A DNA stretch of 64,000 nt from Staphylotrichum longicolle (taxonomy: Eukaryota; Ascomycota; Sordariomycetes; Sordariales; Chaetomiaceae): contig JAHCVI010000003.1 of the NCBI GenBank assembly GCA_019096155.1, positions 558,001-622,000 on the forward strand, given 5' to 3'. Under the pieces are notes generated by a model that had not been told where the DNA came from, did no database searches, and was given only the letters and a program-made list of their open reading frames with translations. Of the stretch, positions 34,004 through 45,154 are shown piece by piece (positions within the stretch are counted from its first letter, which is position 1; every line of letters begins with the position of its first letter). Position numbers and translations under genes: made by a program.

Positions 34004-35332
34004 ATGGTCATGTTTGTCAAGTCCCTCAGACCCGCGGCTGCGGGCGCGGCTGTCATTGCGGCCATTGCACCCAAGGACCTGAATATCAAGCACCCATGTA
34101 GGTGTCATCCCTCCTGAGTATGTACCCTGGTTATGTCTGACCATGAAACAGCCTCGATCAGAGGCGTGGCCAAAACAATCGCCGCTGGCGCCATGTCCTA
34201 CTACTCGGGCACAGCCGAGAAGTTTGTCGACCTCCCCAAGCCGCACTACTGGTGGCAAGCCGGCGCCCTCATGGGCAGCATGCTGGATTACTCTCACTAC
34301 ACGGGCGATACGAGCTACGACAAGATCATCTCCACGGCCCTGTTGGGCCAGGTCGGGCCCGACTTCGACTACATGCTCCCGACGCACTTTGGCCAGGAAG
34401 GGAACGACGACCAGGCCTTTTGGGGATTCGCCGTCATGTCGGCCGCCGAGCGGAATTTCCCACACCCCGACGAGAACATCCCGTCCTGGCTGCAGCTCGG
34501 CTCGAATCTGTGGAACTCGCTGGCGTCGCGATGGAACACGACTGCCTGCGGTGGTGGACTGCTGTGGCAGATCTTTGCCTCGAACCCGAACGGCCTCGAC
34601 TACAAGAACACGGTCAGCAACGGCGGCTTCTTCCAAATCTCGGCACGTCTCGCGCGGGCAACGGGCAATAACACGTACCTGGAGTGGGCCGAGAAGGTCT
34701 GGGACTGGACCGAGGGCGTCGGCATGATCGACGCCGACTTCAACGTCCACGACGGCGCGAGCGCCAGCCACGATTGCAAGGACATTAACCCCGTCACTTT
34801 TTCTTACAGTGCTGCCATCTATCTATACGGTGCGGCCGTGTTGGCGGATCACACTGGCGACGAAAAGTGGGTGCAGCGCACCGAGCGAATCCTCGAGGCG
34901 GCACGCTCCTTTTTCACCCCCTTCGACAACGCCACCAACATCATGTACGAACACGCCTGCGAGCAGGTAGACACCTGTAATTATGACATGAAGAGTTTCA
35001 AGTCGTATTTCTCGCGTTTCGTGTACGCGGCCAGTCTGTTCGTGCCGTCGATCCAGCCCACCATCGACGAGTTGTGGCACACAACTGCGCTGGCGGCCGC
35101 CAAGTCTTGTTCGGGCGGCGACGCGGGAACCTCCTGCGGCCACAAGTGGTACGTGGGTGGCTTCGACGGTAACACGGGCTTGGGACAGGAGATGTGCGCT
35201 TTGGAGACGGTTCAGGGGCTGCTCGTGAGCGCGTCGAAGAAGCCCCTGAAGGGCGACGAGATCAAGACCGTGCGCACGTTTGCCGCGTCGCCGGCGGCCA
35301 AGCGGGGGCGGTACGATATGCGTCTGGCGTAG
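34004..35332 (+). CDS. GH76 endo-1,6-alpha-mannosidase, Dcw1/Dfg5 type
   Basis: Exons 34004-34097 and 34152-35332 with a 54-nt intron (phase 1); 424 residues. Dcw1/Dfg5 enzymes act on alpha-1,6-mannan or GPI-glycan mannose and help cross-link GPI proteins into the wall. Visible features: WWQAGALMGSMLDY, the catalytic pair D117-D118 in GQEGNDDQAFWG, TACGGGLLWQI, NGGFFQISARLAR, and the C-terminal GGFDGNTGLGQEMCALE. The N-terminus is only weakly signal-like (AAAGAAVIAAIAP after SLRP). Two ATGs (34004, 34010) are possible. Odd: the C-terminus ends in a basic hydrophilic stretch and lacks the GPI-anchor tail of yeast Dcw1/Dfg5, so a secreted or wall-released form is inferred. It follows the pair of GPI-type genes, a fitting but possibly accidental neighbour. 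Confidence 0.87.
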
Positions 35333-35666
35333 ATTTGAGGGCAGAGTTGGATACTTGGGTCCTGGATTACATTCGCTTGTATATATATTTTGGGCAACAC
35401 GGATAGACATAGACATTTGCCCTGCACACCACTCCAAGGCTTCCACTTTCGGTTACTGGGTCGTACAATCTCAGGTTTTGAGTCAATCCGCCACTTTGTC
35501 CCAACCAGATTGGCAGAAACTGTGGACAAGGATGGCTCGACAGCCGGTTACAACCGCGCACTTTTCTCTCCGTCTCCTCCGCGCAAAAAGGCCGTACACT
35601 AGAATTGGATTTGAAGCGCCTTTAGTCTCCTTTTTCCCGGAGTATCAGATCTTATCTGAGATACTA

Positions 35667-36072
35667 AGAAGGAAAAAGGAAGAGGGGACAAGGGAAGAAA
35701 GAAAAAGGAAAGAGAAAGAAAAGGAGGAGGTCCGATGAAGTAAAACAGGATTGTTATATTACTTCCTTGTCTTCCTTCTCTTCCTCATTCCCAGTTCATA
35801 ACTTTCTTTCCTTCTTTTCTTTTCTTCCTTCCTTTCCTTCTCCTCTTTCCTCCTTTTCTTCTTCTTTTTTGCTTTCTTTTTTTCTTTATTATTTTCTTTA
35901 TTTATTTATTTCTCTTTCTTTCCTCTTCCTCTTCCTCTTCCTCTTCCTCTTCCTCTTCTTTTCTTTTCTTTTCTTTTCTTTTTCTTTCTTTTCTTTTCTT
36001 TCATCTTCCCCTTCCTCTTTCCTCCTTTTTTTCTTTTCATTCTTTCCTTTCATCTTCTTTTTCTCCTTTTTC
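35667..36072. repeat. polypurine tract followed by a long polypyrimidine tract
   Basis: On the plus strand 35667-35730 is almost pure A/G, then after about 30 bp of mixed sequence 35761-36072 is almost pure C/T with (CTTCCT)n, (TTTTC)n and CTTT units. The two tracts are roughly complementary, so fold-back or triplex (H-DNA) structures are possible. They lie between the 3' ends of GH76 (+) and HIS5 (-). Confidence 0.85.
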
Positions 36073-36155
36073 CATGTTTATCTCACGGAAGAAAGAGAGA
36101 CGTCACGACATCGATTTGTTACACGCTTTTTATTGTCTGATGGAGCTGTCTATGT

Positions 36156-37558
36156 TCAAGCAACGACACCGCTCGCCTCCACCTCCCTCTTCTCCTCGTC
36201 CGCCGCCGGTGCTGTCCCCCGCACCTCGGCCAGCGTTTGCTTAAGTTCCGCCAGGAAACGCGTCACTTCTTCCTCGGTACCAACCGTAATCCGCAGGCAA
36301 CCCAGGCAGCCGTGCTCCTTGCCGCGGAAGCGAACCACCACTCCCTTCGCCTCGGCCAGCCTTTCGTATACGGCCAGCGCGGTTACGTTATCTGGCTTGC
36401 CGTCCTTGTTCAGCATCTCAAACAGCAAGAAATTGCTGTCCTCTCCGCCCCGCAGCCGCCCCACACCCTCGATGGTAGGCATCTCCTTCACCAGCCTCTC
36501 GCGTTGCGCTATCAGCCGCGCGCGGTTCTCCCGCATCTTCGCCAGCCCTCCGCCCTCGGAGACGGCAAACTCGGCGATGCCCGCCGTCAGGCTCGAGATG
36601 TTGTACGGCGCCTTGAGGCTGTTGAGCAGCCGCGCGATCTCGGGCGACGTAAACGCCACGCCGAGGCGGATGCCGGCGAGCCCAAACGCCTTGCTCAGCG
36701 TCTGCATGACCACGAGGTTGGGCCACTCGGCGACCCACTCGGCCAGGCTGGCCTCGGGGGCCGAAAAGTCAATGTACGCCTCGTCGACGACCACGACGCC
36801 GTTCCAGGTCGGGTGCTCCAGCACGGCGCGCACGTCCTCCTTGCCGAGCAGCGAGCCCGTCGGGTTGCCGGGCGAGCAGAGGTAGACGAGCTTGATGGCG
36901 GCGGCCTCGGGCCCGGAGAGCGCGGCGGTCACGGCGGGCACGTCGACGCCAAAGGTCGGGGCGGGCAGCAGCGGGACCTTGACCAGGCCGACGTCGTTGA
37001 CCTGCGCCGAGACCGAGTACATGCCGTAGGTGGGCGGGCAGACGAGGATCTTGTCGCGGCCGGGCACGCAGAAGCAGCGGAGCAGGGCGTCGATGGCCTC
37101 GTCGGAGCCGACGCCGACAAAGAGGTTGGCCGGGGTCAGGGTCTTGGGTGTGTGGGCGTGGGTGGTGCGCAGATTGCAGAGGAGCTGCTTGAGCGGCGCC
37201 TGGTGGGGGTCCGGGTAGCGGTGGAGGGTGGTGAGGTCCAGGGAGGGGCCATCCTTGGGAGTGAGGGTGCTGCCATTGGCGAGGGGTGGGCCGTAGGCGT
37301 TCTCGTTGGCGTCGAGGAGGATGTTGGTGCCGTCGTCTTTGTAGTCGCTAGCAGGGGTCAGTTGTTGCAAAAGGTAAAGCGAGGGTTGAGAGGGAAGGTG
37401 AGGGTGGTGGAGTGAGTGAATGAGCGAGTGGATGAGCGAGTGAATGACTGGGCGACTGGGTGAGTGAGTGAGCGAGTGACTTACTCCCGTGCACAGCGGT
37501 AGGGCTCCAGGGCGAGGATGTTGGGCCGCGCGCAGGTTTGGAGGTTGAAGGGTGACAT
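36156..37558 (-). CDS. HIS5: histidinol-phosphate aminotransferase
   Basis: PLP-dependent class II aminotransferase of histidine biosynthesis, converting imidazole-acetol phosphate plus glutamate to histidinol phosphate. Exons on minus: 37558-37485 (MSPFNLQTCARPNILALEPYRCAR plus two bases) and 37347-36156; 137-nt intron with GTAAGT donor, phase 2; 421 residues. Visible features: LLDANENAYGP substrate-binding loop, GVGSDEAID, CSPGNPTG with N186, VVVDEAYIDF with D213, and TLSKAFGLAGIRLG with the Schiff-base K244. The frame starting at 37706 reads through the intron and was rejected. The intron carries a (TGAG/CGAG)n tetranucleotide tract. Four CPC1/Gcn4-type elements lie upstream, so cross-pathway amino-acid control is likely. 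Confidence 0.95.
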
Positions 37559-37686
37559 GATGGGCAGCCTGGAGTTTTCTGTGTGATTGCTCCGAAAGTC
37601 CCAATGAGAATGAGGATTCTGGTGGCCTGGTGCTCTTAAGAGCCTGAGGTGTCAGTGGTGGGCCAAGGTCGTTGAGGTGGTGATGA

Positions 37687-37733
37687 AGAGTCACGGCAAG
37701 AGTCATGGATGGACAGAGTCACAAACAGAGTCA
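37687..37733 (-). promoter_or_regulatory. four TGACTCT (Gcn4/CPC1-type) elements upstream of HIS5
   Basis: Reading the minus strand, TGACTCT occurs at 37687-37693, 37699-37705, 37715-37721 and 37727-37733, that is 129-175 bp before the HIS5 start. The second lies in ATGACTCTT (37698-37706), identical to the well-known Gcn4 site of yeast HIS3. Neurospora CPC1 recognises the same core. Binding is inferred. Confidence 0.7.
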
Positions 37734-38854
37734 GTCATCGAGCGCAGTTCTCAAGCGCGCATTGAAAACGAAGCAGCGCCGACTCCGGAGCGGGTCCATT
37801 TCTGCTTCACAGAGGCAGAGACGAGCCTTCAGCGCCATGTCGACGAGCAACACGAGACTGAGAAGAAAACAGCGTGATAAAAGCAATCCCAGACCAACAA
37901 CACCGACGGCCCTCACTTTCTGCCCCTCCTCCCCAAGCTCGAGTTGGAGAAGTCCGTTCTTGGTCGTCTCGAGGCTGGCCAATTTGGCGGCATACCCTAA
38001 CCCTTATCCGTTCGTTGTTGACCAGGCACAGACTGACCGTTAGTTACTGGCCAATGCGATTCTTTTCCGAAGCAACGAACCGCTCTCGGGATCTCCACTT
38101 CCCCTCGGCAGCCAAGCCCTTCTGGAAATCAAACCGAAGGCCGCTATTTTGGATTGTGATCCCCTCGCATTCCCCTGTTTCTTGGTCAATCGCGCTGTGA
38201 AGTCCCCGCAAGGCCACGTCCGAGCGGGCGCAACATTCAGGCTCTCGGGGGCCGACAGGATTGGCCAATTGGCCTGCGATGCCCCATATTCCGGCACGGC
38301 CGACAAAGACCCCTCCCAGATCCTCCCAGACCCTCGCAGAACCTCCCGGTTTCCAGAAGCATGCCAGAACCGGACCGGGGCGCACCCCGCCCGAACTGCC
38401 TGGTCCGGGGAGATGTGTGGATCCAGCCGGGAAGGCAATGGCGCAACTTCCTGCGGGCAACGGCGCGATGTGACAGCGCTACGGCCACTACAGATTTCCC
38501 GTCCTGGCCAAGTGAGCCAAGCTCCCCAGTTTCCGCCCCCGTTTCCGCCCCATGGTCTCCTCTTTGCCGTCCTCGTTGCCCACGTTGTTTGCCATGTCCC
38601 TCCACTCTCGCGCGCCGTCAGTTCCACATCGATGCCGACTATTGCTACCCGGCGCGAGTTTGGCGTTGCAGTATCCGTCGGCCGGCAGGCTCCAAGGACC
38701 ACGCCAACGCCGCCATGGCCCCTTCCCGCCCCGCCGTCTCTCCAGGTTCGGAGCCGTGGAGACCCAATATAGCCTGCAGCGGGTGGTCAGTCCCTGGTCC
38801 CGGTTATATGGGACGATAGATTAACCACCGGGGAGCTTGGGGCTGCGAGCTGTT

Positions 38855-38860
38855 TATAAA
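38855..38860 (+). promoter_or_regulatory. TATA box of the GDSL esterase gene
   Basis: TATAAA in the context GTTTATAAAGCG, 91 bp upstream of the ATG at 38951. It supports that start over the in-frame ATG at 38837, which would precede the TATA box. Confidence 0.6.
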
Positions 38861-38950
38861 GCGCTCGATCTCCCGTCTTGCCCCTCGTTAGTGTCCGCCT
38901 CAAACGACGGTGTCGATCATCTTAGATACACTCTCGGAGATTCACTTACC

Positions 38951-40045
38951 ATGCATCTTCCCTTGATCCTCGCCGGCGCCGCGGCCATTATGGCCAAGCC
39001 CACCAGGGCTGCCTTCGACACCTTGGTGACCTTTGGCGACAGCTACACCGACAACGGCCGTCTGGGCTACTACATCAACAACGATGGCAAGGCGCCCCCG
39101 CCGGGGCAGATGCACGGCGAGAGCACCACCACCGCCAGCGGTGGCCTGTCCTGGGCTCAGTTCGCCGCCCGCGGCGCCAACGCCAAGCTGATGGACTACG
39201 CCGTCAGCGGTGCCGTGTGCTCCAACCAGATCGTCGCCCGCGACTTCTCTTACATCGGCAGGACTTTCCCCGCAATCCTGGACGACGAGCTCCCCTCCTT
39301 CCAGGCCGACGTGGCTTTCAAGACCCTCTACCCGAACCGCAACGCCGCCAACACGGTTTATGCCGTCTGGATCGGGACCAACGACCTGGGCTTCGACGCC
39401 TTCCTGTCCGACTCGGAGGCGCCGGGCAAGACCATCAGCGACTTTGTCGACTGCGTGCTCTCCGTCTTTGACGGCGTCTACAAGACGGGCGGCCGCCGCT
39501 TCGTGCTGCTCAACACGGGCCCCCTGGAGAAGACTCCGCTGTACGCGCCCCCCGCCCTTGGCGGAACCCTGGACTCGCAGTTCTGGACCACCAAGTCCCA
39601 GTACAACATGACCGAGTACGGCCAGAAGATCCGCCAGTACTCGACCAGCGTCAACACCATGTACAAGTACGCCGTCCAGATTGGCATGAGGCTCAGCGAC
39701 CGCTGGCCCAAGGCCACCTTCGACCTCTTTGACGTCCATTCCCTGCTGGAGGACATCTACGCTGCCCCGGCCAGCTTCCTCGAGGCCCCGGCCAACGCCA
39801 GCGGCTACTACCACCACTGCCCCCCCGCTGGCAGCCCGTGTGTCGACCAGCCCGGTTCTCTCAACGGCTACCTTTGGTATGACGAGCTGCACCCCTCGAA
39901 CAAGACCAGTAAGACCGGCCCTCCCCTTTCACTGTCTGCATGAAGCAAAGACGTGCTAACATGGCATCCAGGCTCCATCATCGGCAGCACCTTCCTGGAC
40001 GTTCTCAATGGCAACTCCAAGTACGGCACTCGCTTCACCAGTTGA
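38951..40045 (+). CDS. secreted GDSL esterase, CE16 acetylesterase-like
   Basis: Exons 38951-39908 and 39972-40045 with a 63-nt intron (GTAAGA...GCTAAC...CCAG, phase 1); 343 residues. Signal peptide MHLPLILAGAAAIMAKPTRA. SGNH/GDSL blocks: FGDSYTDNG with nucleophile Ser31, the GTNDLG block III Gly-Asn-Asp, and DELHPS with D311 and H314. Several N-glycosylation sequons (NMT, NAS, NKT). CE16 enzymes remove acetyl groups from xylo-oligosaccharide ends, so a role outside the cell in plant-biomass breakdown is inferred. The TATA box and signal peptide fix the start. Some other secreted GDSL lipases look similar, so substrate assignment is tentative. Confidence 0.87.
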
Positions 40046-40782
40046 CTCCCAACGTGCCAGAAGCGCTCCGAGCTCGCTGCGAGAGCAGCGTTGTTTCGGT
40101 CCGCTGATGTTTAGAATTTCAAGCCGACTCCAAGAAGAGTGAATTTTTGCACTGATTGCACTTCAAGAGGGGCCATCTATCGGCATCGTGAAGACAGGCC
40201 CCATATATATTTTGTAACCATAGAACATAATCCTCCCCAAAACAAACAGAAAGAGGCGACCGCAGCCAAGCTTTGCGGGAAGAAAAACTGCCGGTGAACC
40301 GCGTGCCGTCAAGTCGAGTCCTTGCGTTGTTGGTTCCGTTGGAAGCGGCATGTTTTTGGGACAAAGTTGATGCAGGAACGGAACAAGGACCAAGCACCAA
40401 CGCGCGCCTGCTCACAACAGACCGCGAACATGATCCCTGCATGTCCCTGCAGGACACACCCCACCAAGGCCAGCGGGGGCGCACCTGATTGGGTTAGCGT
40501 TCAGTTGGATGGACGTGCGCAGGAGCCACAGGTGCCCGCTTTTTCGCTCTCTGCAATTTGCAATCCGGGCCTCGTGGCATTCTCGCAACACGCAAACCCT
40601 TCGCTCTCTGACACGCCGCCTGCCGACCGACTGAAGCGCACCAGAGCCGACGTCAATTTGCACTAACAAACCCCCATTCGCGGCGCTGGCCAGCCTGCTG
40701 CCCTCTCATTGCTTGCTTTAAGCTTTTGTTTCGATTTTCCCTATCGGTGGCTTCCCCGCCCTTGGCCCTGCGCCAGATCGCA

Positions 40783-40815
<33 letters not shown>

Positions 40816-41457
40816 TCACACACTCGCACCCGCCCATCCCGGCATTTCAGTTACGGTTTGGGTTGTCCCACTGCCACTCACGGACACTCCAGAAAAGCCG
40901 CGAAACATAGGGCGGCCATTCCGTGGGTCTCCTTCGGGACGATCGATAGCCTATCTCCGTGCATCTCTGCATCTCTGGCCCTGCAAGGCACGCCGTAACC
41001 AGAGCGTTCCCGACCTCGACGGCCCCTGCTAGGCCGCTGGTAGGCAGGCACCGCACCAGCAGCAGCCGCATTGGCACCCCCTTCTCTGCCGCCACGATCG
41101 TGTGCCATCTCATCTCATCCCCCCTTCCCATCCCTCCATCCCATCTGCTGCTCGGACGGCTTTCCGGCACCTGCGTCAAGACACGCGTACCTCGTCATAT
41201 CCGGGCCGAACCCTGCCCTGCTGGACTGGGGACCCAAGCACCTCTCTGGCCGGTCCGTTCTTCACCAAAGAGAGACTCGTTCGGGAGCCCCGCCAATCTC
41301 CCCCGGATTGGTAGCCCTGTCCTTCCCCACACCGGCAGCCGCAATTCCTGATCTGATCCACGACGGCCTCGCCGTTTCCATCCGCCGCTCCTCCTCTCAC
41401 CCCTGGCGCCTCCCGCCCGGTTCTTGGCTTGGGCAGCCTCCAGCCCAACAGCGCGTC
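40046..41457. other. intergenic, upstream of SSXT-like gene
   Basis: No gene seen. Contains a (CA)15 microsatellite at 40785-40814 and, closer to the next start, C/T-rich sequence that is probably leader. Confidence 0.55.
40785..40814. repeat. (CA)15 microsatellite
   Basis: Uninterrupted CA repeat about 0.65 kb upstream of the SSXT-like gene. Seen directly. Confidence 0.95.
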
Positions 41458-43146
41458 ATGTACTCAGCTCCTTATGGCTACCCAAATGCCGCCGCGGGCC
41501 CGATCTTCAACGGTGCCCCACCACCCCAAGGCGCTCACCTGCAACCCGCCCCGTCCCCCAACCAGCCGCAGCAGATGATGTATAACACACAGCAGTTTCC
41601 CATGGGGGGCCAGCCCGGTGCTTTTCCCGCCGGCCCTAACCCAGCCCTCATGGGAGGAGGCAGTGGTCCTGCAGGAATGATGCAGAATGCCGCCATGCCG
41701 CAGATGGCTGCCAATGGTCAGAGTAAGCCGCCCCTTGTGCGTGTGTGTGCGCGTTCTCCGCGTTCTCGAGACGACCTCTGCTCTTCCCGAGGACGTGGGA
41801 CAAGCGTCTCTCGCCCCCCTTCCATTCCTGTCTCACGCGACGTTTCCTCACGTGCGGCGGTTTCGAGATGTCTCAAACGGCGCATCCTGCTGCCATACAC
41901 ATTGGTCCTTCCTTTCCTCGTCTTGACAGACACTGACTAGTGTCGTGATAGTGGCATTCCAGAACCCCTATACAACCTCGCCTTACGCAGCTGCCATCCC
42001 GTCGTCTGCAGGAGGGCCCCAGCCGCAGCTGCCGGCCAACTTTATGATGGCTGGTCAGATGGCACCCTATCAGATGAATGCGGGCCTGCCCAGCCAGCAG
42101 CCGATGATGCAACGCATGCTTCCCGCTCAGCAGAACCCTGCTGGCATGCCTGCGTCTGCAGGCCAGCGCCAGTTCAACCCTTCACAAGGCACCCCAAACA
42201 GCTCGATGCCTCCTCAGCAACCACAGTTTTCAACGCCCCAGTCCCAGGGTACGCCCCAAGGCCAAACGCCTACGGCTGCTCAACACCCACCGGCACCGGC
42301 ATCGGCATCGGCAGCAACTCCACAGACGCCGACCTTCCCCACGGACCAAGGGCAGCCGCAGGTAAATGGAGCTTCTACAGGATCCACTCCCCAGAGCCCA
42401 GCCACAGAATCTCGTGATAAAGAGCGGATGGCTGTGTTGCTAGAGATCAACCAGGAGTTGCTGTACGAGTCAATACAGCTCGTGAATAGTCGGAATGAGC
42501 TCAAGAAGGAGCAAGCAACCGTCGAAGCCGGTGGGACAAAAAGCACGGAAATAGACTACCCCGAGGAGGAGAAGCTGGCCAACCTGGACTACAACCAGTG
42601 AGTTCCGCCCCTCGCTCTTCTCCCACACATGGACATGGACATGGCCCTGACCAAACCAACAGTTGCATGAGGCGGTTACAAGCAAATCTCACCTACATGT
42701 TCGCCCTGGCCGACCGCAAGGGCAAGGCCCAACTGCCAACTTCACCCGCCTACATGACCCCACCGCCTCTCAACCTGCAGCTCAAGCTGAAGCTTCCCCC
42801 CGGCACCCCCGACGACCCGGTCGAGAGACCGGCGGACCCGGTGGCGGACCGCGCCGAGCGCGACCAGCTGATCAAGAACCTGTACAGGAAACTCCAGTCG
42901 CTCTATCCGGGCGTCGATCCCAAGAAGGAACCGCCCGCTCAGCCGGCTGGCGCCGCGAGGCCGAGTGCCGGGAATCCGGCTGCTGCTGCTGCTGCTGCTG
43001 CGGCCGCTGCGGCGAAGGGACAGAATGGAGGTCAGGCATCGACGCCAGCGGGCGGGCAGGGGTCGAACCAGAATAGTCCGGCGCCGACGCCCGGGCAGAG
43101 TCAGGGGACGCCGCTGATGGGCAATGCGGCCGTGCCGGGGTTGTAG
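41458..43146 (+). CDS. Q/P-rich protein with SS18 (SSXT)-like homology region
   Basis: Exons 41458-41722, 41952-42597 and 42663-43146; introns 229 nt (phase 1) and 65 nt (phase 2), both with CTGAC branch sites; 464 residues. Residues 1 to about 230 are Pro/Gln/Met/Gly-rich, like SS18 proteins. A helical block follows: MAVLLEINQELLYESIQLVN, a spacer, then NHCMRRLQANLTYMFALADR. This matches the spacing and key residues of the SS18 N-terminal homology domain (NQ-L...Q...L-NL-Y---AD), but placed in mid-protein. A second conserved block, AERDQLIKNLYRKLQSLYPG, comes next, then an Ala run coded by GCT/GCG repeats (42979-43014) and a Gly/Gln-rich tail. By family a SWI/SNF chromatin-remodelling subunit is inferred. 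Another Q-rich coactivator is the alternative. Confidence 0.75.
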
Positions 43147-45154
43147 GTTTCCGGGCCGTGATGATGATGAGACTCGGGAGGCAGGTGTACGATGGATCGG
43201 GTGGCAAAGTAGATGCTGCGAAATTGGCTTGGTTGGTGCACAATAGAGTCGGGATGGGAGTGCGTGGTCCGTTGGGTGGGGCTGGATAGGATATGGCGTG
43301 CGTGACTTCTCTGCGTTTTGCGATGCATGGCGCAGCTTGTTGTCTTGTTCACATCCTTGGAGTGGGGATTCGAGACCCTTGGTTCTGTTGAGGCGCAGGC
43401 GTTGGGATTTTTTCTCTTATGGGGGTTGCGTGCTGGTTTTATTTTCGGTGTATTGGGTACGGCGAGATAGCCATCTTGAAGAGAGCATGGCTTCTTGGGT
43501 GATTCCTCGGGTTGGTAAGGTGTGGTGTGTGTGTGTCTCGGCCGTTGTCTGGTCCTGGAAGACTGCCCGGCTGCATGCACGACAAAAACTGCGGCAAAAC
43601 ACAGCACAGTCCTCTCTCTGTATGCACCCGACCTCCCTGAGTGCAGGATACCTAAGGTACCTTATTTTTTTCCTTTGTTTACTTATGTGCGTAGACGATT
43701 CTGGGCAATTACACTACCCCGGCATCAAAAAAGGCCATTTTTCGGGCCAGTCTGACTGGGCCGCCCGGAGTCGACTCGAGCGTGCTCCAGGAGCGGTCTC
43801 CGTCTTGGCCATGGTGTCAGGCAATGATTGATGTCCCTGGTGCGGCACGGGGGCGGGCAGGGAGCGGTGTAACTGAGCCCGGTACGGATAGGTAGGTACC
43901 TGCCAATGTGGCTTGTCGTTATCGGTTCGTTCAGGTGAGGGAGCTCTGGTTGAACCCAATAGTCTGTATGTATGTGCCCCTAACTCAGCTTCTGTTCAGT
44001 GGCGTTGTATCTTGCTTTTTGCTTTTCATGATGGTGGTTGGTGGTGCCCTCTGGCTGCTGGTTGGCTCTTGGAGGGTTGCGGTTCGGTCCAGTGCTTCCG
44101 TCCCTGCAGAGTGGCAGGGTGGAGTCAGGAGAAAGAAAAGAGACGGCGCGCGCAGGGTCAGCGACAATTGGTGCTGCCGATTGGCGGAGAAGGCGTGTCA
44201 TTGGCCCCCACTTTTTGCCGTGATAGCCAACTTGGAAATAAATGGAATCGTCTCGGGGCAAGCTCGACCAATGCATTGCCTCAGCGGTGCTCTCGGTCTT
44301 GCAGAGAACTTGACCTGACAGGCTTGACAGGCACGACAGGGCAGCGACTTGATTCGGATTTGCAGGCTGTGGCAGGCCATCAGATGGCTTCATGTTGCGG
44401 GACACGCGCTGCTTCTCGTGACTCGATGGGCCCATCCCATGGTGCTGGTTTGGCGGTGGGTGGGCTGCCCCGCATTGCCTGTTTGGAGAAAGGAGCATGG
44501 TTCCTGCATGCAATTTATTTGCATGGATATCCAGGGGCTCGCGCTCCCACACGAAATCTTGGGCACGTCCAAAGGGAATGCTCGTTGTTTCTCTCCTTGC
44601 TGCTGCTGAGTCTACTGTGTTATTCCGTCCATGCGATAACTCGTTTAGTACCGTGTACTCGGTCCAGTATTATGTGTCAGCTGTCGTGGGCCCCAGAACC
44701 CGCGGGTCGCCTCTGATCGTACCGTTTCAGTGTTCCTCGGCCCCTCGCTGAAACGAGAGGAGAGACTGCCCCAGCAGTCGCGCGCCAAGACCCATACAAT
44801 TCGAGGTCGACGATCTCGACCGCCTCGCTCCACCCCTTCCCGGAGCTCACGAACCATCCCTGCTTCTTTCCTTTGAAAGCTGCCAGGCCTGCGCCCTTTG
44901 GAACCTCCGGCGAAAAGGCGAAGGACCGCGACAGGACCAGGGTTGTTCTGCCCGCTTCCATTCTTTCTGGGGAACAGGCACCGGTTTCAGACGACAGCAT
45001 TGCGCGAGAGCATTGACAGCACTGACAGCTCGACTGGGAGCTCCTTTTTACGAATCTCGACACTTGGCGACCCGCTGCGCCCGAAACCGTACCGTCGCGC
45101 CCAAGCTGTCTCTACATACCCAGAGTTGCTGCGGGATTGGGGTCTGGGTTCGGG
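43147..45154. other. intergenic, upstream of TBC gene
   Basis: 2 kb without a supportable gene. Frames of up to 267 codons (43913-44716 on +) show no domain and are Cys/Trp/Arg-rich, unlike real neighbours. The last few hundred bases probably hold the TBC promoter and leader. Confidence 0.5.

Larger units (their letters stand above)
37559..38950. promoter_or_regulatory. divergent promoter region HIS5 / GDSL esterase
   Basis: 1.4 kb without a supportable gene. The left end holds the HIS5 control elements and the right end the esterase TATA box. Long frames here on both strands (for example 38040-38702 on minus) have no domain. Confidence 0.55.

Noticed and set aside
35767..36885. 372-codon frame starting in the polypyrimidine tract
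   Set aside because: The Phe/Ser/Leu run is simply translated CTT/TTC repeats, and the rest is antisense to HIS5.
37559..37706. HIS5 starting at 37706
   Set aside because: That frame crosses the intron and upstream region. The short first exon MSPFNLQTCARPN at 37558 fits fungal HIS5 proteins and joins in phase.
38837..38950. Upstream ATG of the GDSL esterase at 38837
   Set aside because: It lies before the TATA box at 38855 and would bury the signal peptide by 38 residues.
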